Source of the DNA: Bacteroidales bacterium
GTDB lineage: Bacteria > Bacteroidota > Bacteroidia > Bacteroidales > Muribaculaceae
Direction of reading: 5' to 3'
Length of the DNA stretch: 33,434 bases
NCBI GenBank assembly: GCA_030524805.1
Contig: JAUNFY010000027.1
Coordinates: 1 to 33,434, forward strand
Position 1 is the first letter of the stretch. Each line of letters opens with the position of its first letter. The notes below the pieces were generated by a model. The model made no database searches. It saw only the letters and a program-made list of their open reading frames with translations, and was not told the origin of the DNA. Shown piece by piece: positions 1 through 7,988 of this stretch. Position numbers and translations under genes: made by a program.

Positions 1-69
1 TATCGTAACTGTTTTTATGCCGTAACTGATTATATGTCGCCGCTGTTTTTACTAAGATAAATTCTTATA

Positions 70-2505
70 TCAACGTATATTGGCGATGCTGATGATGTCG
101 GCAAAAACACCGGCAGCCGTAACCTCAGCACCGGCACCATATCCCTTGATTTCCATTGGGTATTCCTTATACCTCTCGGTAGTGAGCAATATCACGTTGT
201 TGCTTCCCTCCAGATTATAGAAGGGATGCGAACTGTCGATGCTGCGAAGCGCCACGCTTACCTTGCCATTGTCGAGACATGCCACAAAACGGAATTTCTC
301 TCCTTTGCGCGCAGCTTCTTCACGCCGCTGTTCGAACCCGGCATCCATCTTCCGGAGGTTGCCGATGAAATCGCCGGCGTCGCCGGCAAACAGTTCTTCC
401 GGCACAAACAACTGCTTTTCCACATCTCCCTGTTCCACCACATAACCGGCCTCACGGGCAAGGATCACAATCTTCCTCACCACATCTTTGCCGCTGAGAT
501 CAATGCGAGGGTCGGGCTCGGCATATCCTGCATCGCGGGCCATCTCCACAGCGCGGCTCAAAGGCACATCGGCCGACAGCACATCGAAAATGTAGTTGAG
601 CGTTCCCGACACCACTGCCTCTATCTTGAGAATCTTATCGCCGGAATTGATGAGCGAGTTGATGGTGTTGATGATCGGCAGGCCGGCCCCCACGTTGGTC
701 TCGAACAGGTATTTGACGTCACGTTCCCGCGCCGTATTCTTTAGTCCGATATATTGAGGATAGGGAGATGACGCCGCAATTTTGTTAGCCGTCACCACAT
801 TCACGTTATTGCGGAGCAACTCCCCGTAGAGCGATGCAATCTCCGCCGAGGCGGTGCAGTCGACAAACACGGAGTTGTAGACATTCATCTTCAGCACCTC
901 CTCCATGATTGTGGCCGGCGAGGCGTCGAGACTGCTTTCATGCAACAACTCCTTGAATCGCGCCGTGTCAAGTCCATCCCTGTTGAATACAGCCTTCCGG
1001 CTTGATGCGATGCCCACGACGTTGATGCGAAGATTTTTCTCACGCTCCAGCTTCTCCTGCTGCTTGGCTATCTGCCGCAGCAGACTTCCGCCCACATTAC
1101 CGACACCTGCCACAAACACGTTGAGCACCTGCGACTCGGAGAGGAAGAATGAGTCGTGAATCACGTTGAGCGTCTTTGTAAGGCTCTTGCGGTCAACGAC
1201 AAACGAAATGTTTGTCTGCGCCGCACCTTGCGCGCATGCTATCACGTTGATACCGTTGCGACCGACAGTGTTGAAAAGTTTGCCGACGATGCCGGTGCTT
1301 TGCTTCATGTTCTCCCCTACCACCGCAACCGTGGCAAGATTGCGCTCCACCGAAACGTCGTTGAACATACCATCGGCCAACTCCACCGCAAATTCCCGCC
1401 GCAGTGTCTCCACGGCAAGGTCAGCGTCATCGTTGCGAACGGCAATGGTGGTGTTGTTCTCGCTGGCAGCCTGCGACACGAGGAACACGCTCACACCTCG
1501 TCCTGTCAGGGCATTGAAGATGCGCGAGTTCACACCGATCACTCCCACCATGCAGAGGCTGCTGATGGTGACAAGTGCTGTGTCGTTGATCGAAGAAATA
1601 CCCTTTATGAGTTTGGCGCTCTCCACATTCTCATTGCTGATGAGAGTGCCGGGGGCTTCCGGATTGAAGGTATTCTTTACCTTGATAGGTATGTTCTTGT
1701 GATATACGGGATAAATCGTAGGAGGATATATCACCTTTGCGCCGAAGTTGCAGAGCTCCATGGCTTCAGTGAAAGTCAGCCGTGGAATCACGTAGGCATG
1801 GTCTATCACCCGCGGGTCGGCAGTCATGAAGCCATCCACATCCGTCCATATCTCAAGAATCTCGGCTTCGAGCGCGGCAGCCATGATCGCCGCGGTGTAG
1901 TCGCTTCCCCCGCGGCCGAGGTTGGAAATGTCGCCTTCCGAGTCGGTTGCGAGAAAACCACCGCACACGGCAATCGTCCATGGTTCCGACGAGAGTGTCT
2001 CTTCTATGAGCCTGTTGGTCAGTTCCGTGTCGAGAATCTCCTCTGAATGCGGACCCTTCTTGGTGCGGATGAATCGCAAAGAATCGAAATGTACCGCACC
2101 TTCAATTACGGCAGCTACAATCTCGCTCGACATCCTCTCCCCGTAGCTGACTATTATCTTCTGGGCCCTCGGCGAGAGGTCGCGCAACAGAGTGACACCT
2201 TTATATATGTTGGCGAGCTGCTCGAGCATCATCCTTATCTTCGACTCGGTGGCCGGACGGCGTTCGGGGGGCACGATGGTCTCCACCACCTCAATGTGCC
2301 GCTCCACTATGCGGGCATATTGCTCCAGATAACCCACATTGTCTTCCTTGGCAAGCTGGGCAGTGGAGAGAAGCATGTCGGTGATGCCTCCGAGAGCCGA
2401 CACCACCACTATGGTCCTACCATCTTCTTTCTCGACTATTTTCTTCACATTGGCGAGACTCTCAGCCGTCGCTACCGACGAGCCGCCGAACTTCATAACT
2501 TTCAT
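70..2505 (-). CDS. thrA: Bifunctional aspartate kinase / homoserine dehydrogenase
   Basis: Catalyses the first and third steps from aspartate toward threonine and methionine: phosphorylation of aspartate, and NAD(P)H reduction of aspartate semialdehyde to homoserine, in the cytoplasm. The N-terminal kinase half opens with KFGGSS and carries GRGGSDYTA; ACT-type regulatory repeats follow in the middle. The C-terminal half begins around residue 465 with a Rossmann motif (VFVAGVGNVGG) and contains the homoserine dehydrogenase motif GTLNYIFD. The ATG at 2505 gives 811 aa starting MKVMKFGG, the family norm. An in-frame ATG at 2517 is also possible, but the TTG at 2529 falls inside the promoter -7 box and cannot be used. 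The first 69 bases of the window, downstream of the stop, hold no visible start codon on this strand; other threonine-pathway genes may follow outside the window. Unrelated to the cobalamin genes beyond adjacency. Confidence 0.96.
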   Translation of the reverse strand: MKVMKFGGSSVATAESLANVKKIVEKEDGRTIVVVSALGGITDMLLSTAQLAKEDNVGYLEQYARIVERHIEVVETIVPPERRPATESKIRMMLEQLANIYKGVTLLRDLSPRAQKIIVSYGERMSSEIVAAVIEGAVHFDSLRFIRTKKGPHSEEILDTELTNRLIEETLSSEPWTIAVCGGFLATDSEGDISNLGRGGSDYTAAIMAAALEAEILEIWTDVDGFMTADPRVIDHAYVIPRLTFTEAMELCNFGAKVIYPPTIYPVYHKNIPIKVKNTFNPEAPGTLISNENVESAKLIKGISSINDTALVTISSLCMVGVIGVNSRIFNALTGRGVSVFLVSQAASENNTTIAVRNDDADLAVETLRREFAVELADGMFNDVSVERNLATVAVVGENMKQSTGIVGKLFNTVGRNGINVIACAQGAAQTNISFVVDRKSLTKTLNVIHDSFFLSESQVLNVFVAGVGNVGGSLLRQIAKQQEKLEREKNLRINVVGIASSRKAVFNRDGLDTARFKELLHESSLDASPATIMEEVLKMNVYNSVFVDCTASAEIASLYGELLRNNVNVVTANKIAASSPYPQYIGLKNTARERDVKYLFETNVGAGLPIINTINSLINSGDKILKIEAVVSGTLNYIFDVLSADVPLSRAVEMARDAGYAEPDPRIDLSGKDVVRKIVILAREAGYVVEQGDVEKQLFVPEELFAGDAGDFIGNLRKMDAGFEQRREEAARKGEKFRFVACLDNGKVSVALRSIDSSHPFYNLEGSNNVILLTTERYKEYPMEIKGYGAGAEVTAAGVFADIISIANIR

Positions 2506-2526
2506 ACGGGATGACATAAATTCCCG

Positions 2527-2558
2527 CAAAATTACAAAAAATACCCGAATCTCCGAAA
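2527..2558 (-). promoter_or_regulatory. Bacteroidota-type promoter for thrA
   Basis: The minus strand has TAATTTTG at 2534-2527, a perfect TAnnTTTG -7 element, with TTTC at 2558-2555 as a one-mismatch -33 element 20 bases upstream. The predicted transcript starts near 2520, so thrA would have a very short leader or be leaderless from the ATG at 2517. Confidence 0.6.
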
Positions 2559-2712
2559 CCTTTATTGATAAATTAAAAATTCTTAAAAAATATTCCGTTT
2601 TTCAAAAACGTTTCCGTTTGATATTTGTATTACTGATATAAGGGCATCGGTTTCAGGTTCCGCTGTCTTTTTTATAGGTCCACGTTTAATAATTTAACTT
2701 CCACGCCACATT

Positions 2713-4047
2713 ATGGTTGCAACCCTTCTTGTCATCTTCATCCTCGGCTACCTCTTGATAGCATGCGAACACGTGCTGCATGTCAACAAAGCCACCTTCG
2801 CCCTCATCATGTGCTCGCTGCTCTGGGCCGTCTACGCTCTCTTAGGCCATGACGCAGCTCTCAGTTCCGACCTCATCGAAGCGCTCGGCGACACCTGTGA
2901 GATTGTAGTCTTCCTTATCGGAGCAATGACGATTGTAGAACTCATCGACCGCTACGGAGGTTTCCGCGTCATCACCGACCGCATCCATGCCAAAGACAAG
3001 CGGAAACTGATGTGGATTCTCTCCCTCTTCGCATTCTTCCTCTCGAGCGTGCTCGACAACATGACCACCACCATCATCATGGTCATGATGCTGCGCCGGA
3101 TGATCAAAGACATGAACGAGCGCTGGACCTTCGCCTGCGTGATAGTGCTCGCGGCCAACGCCGGCGGCGCATGGTCGCCCATCGGCGATATCACCACCAT
3201 CATGCTCTGGATGAAGAACTACGTATCTTCGGTCGACCTCATCGTCAACCTCATCCTCCCCTCCCTCGTGTCGGTGTGCATACCCGTGCTCATTGCCTCC
3301 CACCTCATCCCGGCTTCGAAGATGGAACCGCTCAACACCCAGGACAACCGCGTGGGCTACGACCTCTACGCCGAACGTCCGCGCCTCTCGATGCTCATCC
3401 TCATCTGCGGCGTGGCAGGTCTGATCTTCGTGCCAATCTTCAAAACGATGACCCACCTTCCCCCCTACATGGGCATACTCTTCTCGCTCGGCGTGCTCTG
3501 GCTCCTCACCGAACTTCTCGTGCGCCACTACAACCTCGACGGCAAGATTGAAGGCCGGGTGTCGCAGGTGATCCGCAGCATCGACATGTCTACCATCCTC
3601 TTCTTCCTCGGCATCCTCATGGCAGTGGCGGCACTCAGCCAGGCAGGCATCCTTACCAGCCTTGCGGAATGGCTCAATGAGAAATACCACGACGTATATA
3701 TCATCAACGGCATCATCGGCGTTCTCTCCTCCATAGTAGACAACGTTCCCCTTGTGGCAGCCTGCATGGAGATGTATCCCGTAGCCAACGATGCTATGGT
3801 GGCAGCGGCAGCCGATCCGGCCTACACCGCACTCTTCGTTGAAGACGGACTTTTCTGGCATCTGCTCACGTTCTGCGCCGGTGTCGGTGGCAGCCTTCTC
3901 ATCATCGGTTCGGCAGCCGGAGTGGTAGCCATGGGCATCGAGAAGATTCCTTTCACATGGTATCTGAAACGTATCACTTGGTTGGCTTTCATCGGTTACT
4001 TAGCCGGCATAGGCGTAATATGGCTTGAAACCCTCCTGCTCTTCTGA
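2713..4047 (+). CDS. nhaD: NhaD-family Na+/H+ antiporter
   Basis: A 444-aa integral inner-membrane protein with about eleven hydrophobic segments, expected to exchange cytoplasmic sodium for protons. The NhaD signatures are visible: DNMTTTIIMVMML (around residues 116-128), NAGGAWSPIGDITTIMLW (around 149-166) and a second half-site, SSIVDNVPLVAACMEMY, in the C-terminal half. The conserved aspartates and the SPIGD loop are as expected for the ion-transport (IT) superfamily. The start at 2713 (MVATLLVIF) begins directly before the first membrane segment. It is divergent from thrA, separated by about 200 bases, and is followed 30 bases after the stop by a strong hairpin. No clear -7 element was found upstream; the best candidate, GATATTTG at 2620-2627, lacks one consensus base. 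It is probably monocistronic and not functionally tied to the cobalamin genes. Confidence 0.92.
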   Translation: MVATLLVIFILGYLLIACEHVLHVNKATFALIMCSLLWAVYALLGHDAALSSDLIEALGDTCEIVVFLIGAMTIVELIDRYGGFRVITDRIHAKDKRKLMWILSLFAFFLSSVLDNMTTTIIMVMMLRRMIKDMNERWTFACVIVLAANAGGAWSPIGDITTIMLWMKNYVSSVDLIVNLILPSLVSVCIPVLIASHLIPASKMEPLNTQDNRVGYDLYAERPRLSMLILICGVAGLIFVPIFKTMTHLPPYMGILFSLGVLWLLTELLVRHYNLDGKIEGRVSQVIRSIDMSTILFFLGILMAVAALSQAGILTSLAEWLNEKYHDVYIINGIIGVLSSIVDNVPLVAACMEMYPVANDAMVAAAADPAYTALFVEDGLFWHLLTFCAGVGGSLLIIGSAAGVVAMGIEKIPFTWYLKRITWLAFIGYLAGIGVIWLETLLLF

Positions 4048-4077
4048 CGATACATTCCACATAAAGAACAACAATAT

Positions 4078-4120
4078 AAGCCTCAGACTCCTTCCTGTTT
4101 TGAAAGTGAGTCTGAGGCTT
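4078..4120 (+). terminator. Hairpin terminator after nhaD
   Basis: A 13-bp perfect inverted repeat, aagcctcagactc (4078-4090) and gagtctgaggctt (4108-4120), with a 17-base loop, lies 30 bases beyond the nhaD stop. The right arm runs into a short T-rich stretch (CTTTCAG) rather than a long T run, so termination may be imperfect. From 4121 to 4238 I see no gene or recognisable RNA element. Confidence 0.65.
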
Positions 4121-4238
4121 TCAGTTCGGCTTATGTCCTCACGCGGTGCTTTCACTCCGGCATTCCACCGCTGCAAATTCACCCGTAAGCACTGGCTAAG
4201 ATTTCAGGGCGTTTCTATGATTTTCCAAAAACTTTTAT

Positions 4239-4246
4239 TATCTTTG
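4239..4246 (+). promoter_or_regulatory. Promoter -7 element of the nucleotide-loop operon
   Basis: TATCTTTG is a perfect match to the Bacteroidota TAnnTTTG element, 63 bases before the HAD gene start. No good TTTG -33 element is present at 19-21 bases spacing. Transcription would start near 4253, placing the palindrome at 4274-4289 inside the leader. No cobalamin riboswitch motif is seen in this leader. Confidence 0.55.
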
Positions 4247-4273
4247 CATCATTCCGTCTGAATAAGATATGGA

Positions 4274-4289
4274 AGTTGTTTAAACAACT
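4274..4289. promoter_or_regulatory. 16-bp perfect palindrome in operon leader, possible operator
   Basis: agttgtttaaacaact is a perfect 16-bp inverted repeat with no spacer, about 20-36 bases after the predicted transcription start and 20 bases before the HAD gene ATG. With no loop it is a poor RNA hairpin but a good shape for a dimeric DNA-binding protein. Its role as an operator is inference. Confidence 0.4.
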
Positions 4290-4308
4290 CCATGGCGTGT
4301 ATCAGCAA

Positions 4309-4953
4309 ATGGCTACAAACCCTCAACTGAAAATACTCTTTGACTTCGATGGCACTGTCTGCAGCGTGGAGACGATTCCTTACGTTGCAGCCGCGCTTGA
4401 TTTGCCGTCGGCCGCGGAGATAGCATCGCTGACCGATTGCTCAGGCACACTAACCGACGACTACGACAGCAATCTACGCCTCCGCATCAAACTGATGAGA
4501 AATGTAGCAGTAGAAGATTTCGCACGGCTTCTTCCTCTGCATCTGCTGCGCCCCGCAATCGCGGGATTCATCCGCAGTCACCGGGAAGTCTGCGCAATCG
4601 CAAGCTGCAACCTCGACTGCTGGATCTCACACCTCACCCGGCATCTCGGCATCCCGTGCCATCTTTCAAAAGCCATCGTAAACGACGGGTGTGCAGCAGA
4701 CATAGAATACATCACCGACAAAGCGGCCGTGGTGAGAGACTACCGCCGGAAAGGCTACCGGGTGGTATTCATCGGCGACAGCGCTTCCGACCTGCAGGCG
4801 ATGGGCGAAGCCGATGCCGGCATCCTGCTCGCTTTTTCAGCAAAGACACCGGGCAATATCGACGGCCGTATTAACGTTGTAAGTTCAGAAAAAGATTTAC
4901 TCACGCACCTTGAAACCTTCATCGCAGGGCAAGGTGCTGAAACCTACCATTGA
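4309..4953 (+). CDS. HAD-superfamily (IB-like) phosphatase heading the cob nucleotide-loop operon
   Basis: A 214-aa soluble phosphatase of the haloacid dehalogenase superfamily. Motif I is FDFDGT with nucleophile Asp12 and general acid/base Asp14; motif II is the serine in AIASCNLD; motif IV is GDSASD, preceded by conserved FI. The layout resembles the phosphoserine phosphatase-like subfamily IB. The ATG at 4309 is chosen because motif I then starts at residue 11; an upstream in-frame TTG at 4276 lies in the palindrome and is unlikely. It ends five bases before cobU, so the two are co-transcribed. The substrate is not known. Given its partners, a phosphorylated cobalamin intermediate is plausible, for example alpha-ribazole phosphate, cobalamin 5'-phosphate or an aminopropanol precursor, but a dedicated CobC phosphatase is also present. 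Confidence 0.85.
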   Translation: MATNPQLKILFDFDGTVCSVETIPYVAAALDLPSAAEIASLTDCSGTLTDDYDSNLRLRIKLMRNVAVEDFARLLPLHLLRPAIAGFIRSHREVCAIASCNLDCWISHLTRHLGIPCHLSKAIVNDGCAADIEYITDKAAVVRDYRRKGYRVVFIGDSASDLQAMGEADAGILLAFSAKTPGNIDGRINVVSSEKDLLTHLETFIAGQGAETYH

Positions 4954-4959
4954 TTGCAC

Positions 4960-5466
4960 ATGATTACTTTAGTGACAGGGGGACAAAGATCGGGCAAAAG
5001 CAAGTTTGCCGAGCAACTCGCCCTCCGGAATTGCGCAAATCCGTTCTATATCGCGACCGCACATATATGGGACGATGAATTCCGCCGGCGCGTTGACATC
5101 CATAAGCAACGGCGAGGCCCTGAATGGACCACTATAGAAGAAACGCTCCATGTAGGCGATCTCACCATCCCGGCCGGTGCTACCGTCTTACTCGACTGCC
5201 TTACACTTCTCTCCACCAACTGGTTGATGGAATGCGACAATGACTCAGACGTCGCTTTCCAGCGCATTTCGGAAGAGTTGCGCAAATTGCTCGGAAATAA
5301 CGCCGATTTCATTCTGGTCACCAACGAAATAGGCCTCGGAGGTATTTCCGAAAACGCCCTGCAACGTAAATTCACCGACCTTCAGGGCAACGTCAACGCC
5401 CTTGCAGCGTCGCTGGCAGACAATGTGTATTTTTCAGTGAGCGGAATACCGGTCAAAATCAAATGA
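4960..5466 (+). CDS. cobU: Adenosylcobinamide kinase / adenosylcobinamide-phosphate guanylyltransferase
   Basis: Phosphorylates adenosylcobinamide and then transfers GMP to give adenosylcobinamide-GDP, the activated form used by CobS. The 168-aa protein has the P-loop GGQRSGKS at residues 7-14, a Walker B-like VLLDCLTL, and the family motif VTNEIGLGG. His48 in the segment VDIHKQRR is in the position of the histidine guanylylated in characterised CobU. The ATG at 4960 was preferred to the TTG at 4954, because MITLVTGGQRSGKS matches the family N-terminus. It follows the HAD gene closely and is separated from cobT by 99 bases. The length is slightly under the usual 175-180 aa, with no motif missing. 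Confidence 0.95.
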   Translation: MITLVTGGQRSGKSKFAEQLALRNCANPFYIATAHIWDDEFRRRVDIHKQRRGPEWTTIEETLHVGDLTIPAGATVLLDCLTLLSTNWLMECDNDSDVAFQRISEELRKLLGNNADFILVTNEIGLGGISENALQRKFTDLQGNVNALAASLADNVYFSVSGIPVKIK

Positions 5467-5565
5467 ATTCCCTCATCCATCAGTCTACATTTTATTCATT
5501 ATAATACCTTATCTATCTGAATAAAAGCATTCTCTCCGCTAACAATCCAAACCTACCACCGCTAT

Positions 5566-6603
5566 ATGAATTTCGACATCAAACCTCTCGATCAATCTCT
5601 CCGCAACGATATAATCGCTAAAATCGACAATCTCACCAAACCCAAAGGCTCGCTCGGCATGCTCGAGGAAATTGCCTTGCAGCTCTGCCTTATCCAGAAG
5701 ACACTCACCCCGGAACTCCGCCAACCCCACAACGTGCTTTTCGCTGCCGACCACGGCATTATCGAAGAAGGGGTGACGGTATCGCCCAAAGAAGTGACAT
5801 GGCAACAGCTCAGCCATTTCTCGAAAGGGGGCGCGGGCATCAATTTTCTTTGCGAGCAGCATGGCTTCAAGCTCGTTCTCGTTGATTCGGGAGTGGACTA
5901 CGACATTCCGTCTGGTCACGGCATCATCGACATGAAAATAGACCGCGGCACCCGCAATTTCCTTCACGGACCGGCCATGACCGCCGAACAACTTGACGAA
6001 TGCCTTGCGAACGGTGCGAAAGTAGTGGAAGAGATTTCGAAGTCTACCGGCTGCAATATCATAAGTTTCGGAGAAATGGGAAGCGGCAACACCTCGGCCT
6101 CCTCGATGTGGATGCACCTTTTCACCGGCATTGACCTCGACCTCTGCATCGGCGCAGGTGCCGGCCTCGACAATCCCGGCATCCGCCATAAGAAGGACGT
6201 GCTCCGACGCGCACTCGACAACTACAGCGGCGGCGATGACACGCTGAGCAAAATGGCATGGTTTGGCGGTTTTGAGATGGTGATGGCTGTGGGCGGTATG
6301 CTGAAAGCGGCAGAACTCGGCATGACTATAATTGTGGATGGTTTCATAATGACATCCTGCATTCTTGCGGCATCCCGACTCTATCCGAACGTCATTGACT
6401 ATGCCATTTTCGGACATCAGGGAGATGAAAGCGGTCACAAACTGATGATCGGTGCCCTCGGTGCCCGACCGCTGCTCCACCTTGGTCTGAGGCTCGGCGA
6501 GGGCAGCGGCGCCGTATGCGCATATCCCATTATAGAATCAGCCGTAAGAATGATCAACCGCATGGACCAGTTCGGTGATGCCAACGTAACACGTTATTTC
6601 TGA
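5566..6603 (+). CDS. cobT: Nicotinate-nucleotide:dimethylbenzimidazole phosphoribosyltransferase
   Basis: Activates the lower-ligand base by moving phosphoribose from nicotinate mononucleotide onto it, giving an alpha-ribotide for CobS. The 345-aa protein contains [10 protein letters not shown] near residue 57, [13 protein letters not shown] in the middle and LRLGEGSGA near the C-terminus. The glutamate of GEGSGA corresponds to the catalytic Glu317 of Salmonella CobT. There is no dimethylbenzimidazole biosynthesis gene (bza or bluB) in the window, so the base attached in this organism cannot be told. The stop codon overlaps the cobS ATG by one base (TGATG), indicating translational coupling. 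The 99-base gap before it has no convincing promoter. Confidence 0.96.
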   Translation: MNFDIKPLDQSLRNDIIAKIDNLTKPKGSLGMLEEIALQLCLIQKTLTPELRQPHNVLFAADHGIIEEGVTVSPKEVTWQQLSHFSKGGAGINFLCEQHGFKLVLVDSGVDYDIPSGHGIIDMKIDRGTRNFLHGPAMTAEQLDECLANGAKVVEEISKSTGCNIISFGEMGSGNTSASSMWMHLFTGIDLDLCIGAGAGLDNPGIRHKKDVLRRALDNYSGGDDTLSKMAWFGGFEMVMAVGGMLKAAELGMTIIVDGFIMTSCILAASRLYPNVIDYAIFGHQGDESGHKLMIGALGARPLLHLGLRLGEGSGAVCAYPIIESAVRMINRMDQFGDANVTRYF

Positions 6604-7358
6604 TGGACAGAATCTTAGCCTCATTGATATTCTTCACGCGGCTGCCTTTGTGGAAGGTTGTCAACCCTCCCCAAAAGGCATATTCCGATGTGGTGGTGTT
6701 CTGGCCTCTCACAGGTTGGCTCACGGGCGGACTGACAGCCCTCACGCTGTGGGGAGCGTCGTATATAATGCCATGGCCCGTAGCCATCATCCTCGCCATT
6801 TCCTTGCGGCTGCTCCTTACGGGTGCCCTGCATGAAGACGGTCTGGCTGATTTCTGCGACGGTTTCGGCGCGGGCGGTGACAAAACCCGGATTCTCGCCA
6901 TCATGAAAGATTCCCACATCGGCACATACGGAGTGATCGGACTGATAATTTATTTCCTGCTCTATTTCGTCATCCTCGTGTCGCTGCCCCTTGAAATAGC
7001 CGCCCTCGGCGTCTTTTCGGCCGATGCCTTCGGCAAATGCGCGGCAGCACAGATCACCAATATCCTCCCATACGCCCGACCGGAGGGTGCCAAAAACAAA
7101 ATCTCATACACGAGAATGTCGGCAGTCAAAATCCTTCTCTGCCTGATAGCAGGCGTCGCGCCATTGTGTTTCGCCACCTTCCTTGCAGGCTGGCGAATAC
7201 TCCCGGCTGCCGTGCTCCCCATCATCATGATATGTTGGCTCACCGGCCTCATGCGCAAGAAATTAGGGGGATATACAGGGGACTGCTGCGGCGCATCTTT
7301 CCTACTTATTGAAATATCATTCCTGTTGGGCCTCGCCATCTCATTCACCGCTCTATGA
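6603..7358 (+). CDS. cobS: Adenosylcobinamide-GDP ribazoletransferase (cobalamin synthase)
   Basis: Joins adenosylcobinamide-GDP to alpha-ribazole or its phosphate at the inner membrane, the last assembly step. The 251-aa protein has several hydrophobic segments and the CobS signature DGLADFCDGFGAGGDK followed by RILAIMKDSHIGTYG around residues 78-110; the acidic residues coordinate magnesium in the family. A second family motif, GGYTGDCCGA, is near the C-terminus. It overlaps cobT by one base and cobC by four (ATGA), so the three are translated together. This is the cobalamin CobS, not the AAA subunit of cobaltochelatase that shares the name. Confidence 0.95.
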   Translation: MDRILASLIFFTRLPLWKVVNPPQKAYSDVVVFWPLTGWLTGGLTALTLWGASYIMPWPVAIILAISLRLLLTGALHEDGLADFCDGFGAGGDKTRILAIMKDSHIGTYGVIGLIIYFLLYFVILVSLPLEIAALGVFSADAFGKCAAAQITNILPYARPEGAKNKISYTRMSAVKILLCLIAGVAPLCFATFLAGWRILPAAVLPIIMICWLTGLMRKKLGGYTGDCCGASFLLIEISFLLGLAISFTAL

Positions 7359-7888
7359 ACCTCATCTTCATCCGACACACCGCAGTGGCGGTAGAGAAAG
7401 GAATCTGCTACGGACAGACAGATGTTGCCCTTGCCGACACTTTTCCGCATGAAGCTGAGGCCGTAGCGCGGCAACTCTCCGGTTGCAAGATAGACAGGGC
7501 CTACACCAGCCCATTGTCGCGCTGCCGGAAATTGGCTGAATTCTGCGGATTTAAAGATGCAACCACCGACGACCGACTGATGGAGATGAACTTCGGCGAA
7601 TGGGAGATGAAACGATATGACGACATCCGCGACCCGCGTCTGCAGCAATGGTATGAAGATTACCTGAACGTAGCCGCCACCGGTGGAGAGTCGGCCATGA
7701 TGCAACGCGACAGATTGCGCGATTTCCTTGATTCACTGGAGTTTTCCGACAATAAGACAATAGCGATATTCACTCATGGCGGAATACTTATCCATGCCTT
7801 GGTGATGCTGGGAGGCCTCTCCTACTCGGAGGCTTACGCTTCCGGTATCAAATACGGCTCCATTCTCCATCTTTCGATGAAGAAATAA
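7355..7888 (+). CDS. cobC: Alpha-ribazole (cobalamin-5'-phosphate) phosphatase, histidine phosphatase family
   Basis: Removes the 5' phosphate from alpha-ribazole phosphate or adenosylcobalamin phosphate. The 177-aa protein belongs to the phosphoglycerate mutase-like superfamily: the catalytic RHT triad is at residues 7-9 (His8 is the phosphorylated histidine), with MNFGEWE, SPLSRC and a second histidine in FTHGGIL. It overlaps cobS by four bases and ends the plus-strand operon. It converges with cbiB; only 94 bases separate the two stop codons. With the HAD phosphatase at the head of the same operon, the unit carries two unrelated phosphatases. Confidence 0.92.
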   Translation: MNLIFIRHTAVAVEKGICYGQTDVALADTFPHEAEAVARQLSGCKIDRAYTSPLSRCRKLAEFCGFKDATTDDRLMEMNFGEWEMKRYDDIRDPRLQQWYEDYLNVAATGGESAMMQRDRLRDFLDSLEFSDNKTIAIFTHGGILIHALVMLGGLSYSEAYASGIKYGSILHLSMKK

Positions 7889-7898
7889 AGCTAACATC

Positions 7899-7942
7899 TT
7901 AACCAACGCCAACAGTAGCATTAGCCAACACCAACAGAAGCA
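7899..7942. repeat. Two-copy 22-bp imperfect tandem repeat
   Basis: Units at 7899-7920 and 7921-7942 share the core CCAAC(g/a)CCAACAG(t/a)AGCA and match at 19 of 22 positions. It sits in the intergenic space between the convergent cobC and cbiB genes and may simply reflect local duplication. Confidence 0.5.
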
Positions 7943-7964
7943 ATATTTACCGACCGGCTGAAAT

Positions 7965-7988
7965 ATATAGACGCAACTGCCTCTATAT
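7965..7988. terminator. Possible weak hairpin between convergent cobC and cbiB
   Basis: atataga (7965-7971) and tctatat (7982-7988) form a 7-bp AT-rich stem with a 10-base loop that overlaps the cbiB stop codon. There is no clean T run on either strand, so it is a weak candidate for a shared terminator; nothing better is present in this gap. Confidence 0.25.

Noticed and set aside
1156-2046. Long open frame on the plus strand opposite thrA, and similar antisense frames opposite nhaD (2842-3861), cobT (5539-6480), cbiHC (18965-20119) and btuF (21897-22988)
   Set aside because: They lie wholly or almost wholly opposite clear genes, have His/Arg-rich composition typical of reversed coding sequence, and show no recognisable domains.
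2620-2627. GATATTTG as a -7 element for nhaD
   Set aside because: The first base departs from consensus and the -33 position reads TTTT; too weak to report as a promoter.
4121-4238. Possible riboswitch in the leader region before the HAD-cobU operon
   Set aside because: No B12-box core or AAGTCAGAAGACCTGCC-like block on either strand, and the predicted promoter lies downstream of this stretch.
5500-5505. TATAAT, and TACATTTT at 5486-5493, in the gap before cobT
   Set aside because: Bacteroidota housekeeping promoters use TAnnTTTG rather than TATAAT; TACATTTT lacks the final G and no TTTG lies at the right spacing. cobT is more likely co-transcribed with cobU.
7899-7942. CRISPR-like or phase-variable repeat
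   Set aside because: Only two imperfect copies with no spacer structure and no associated cas or recombinase gene.
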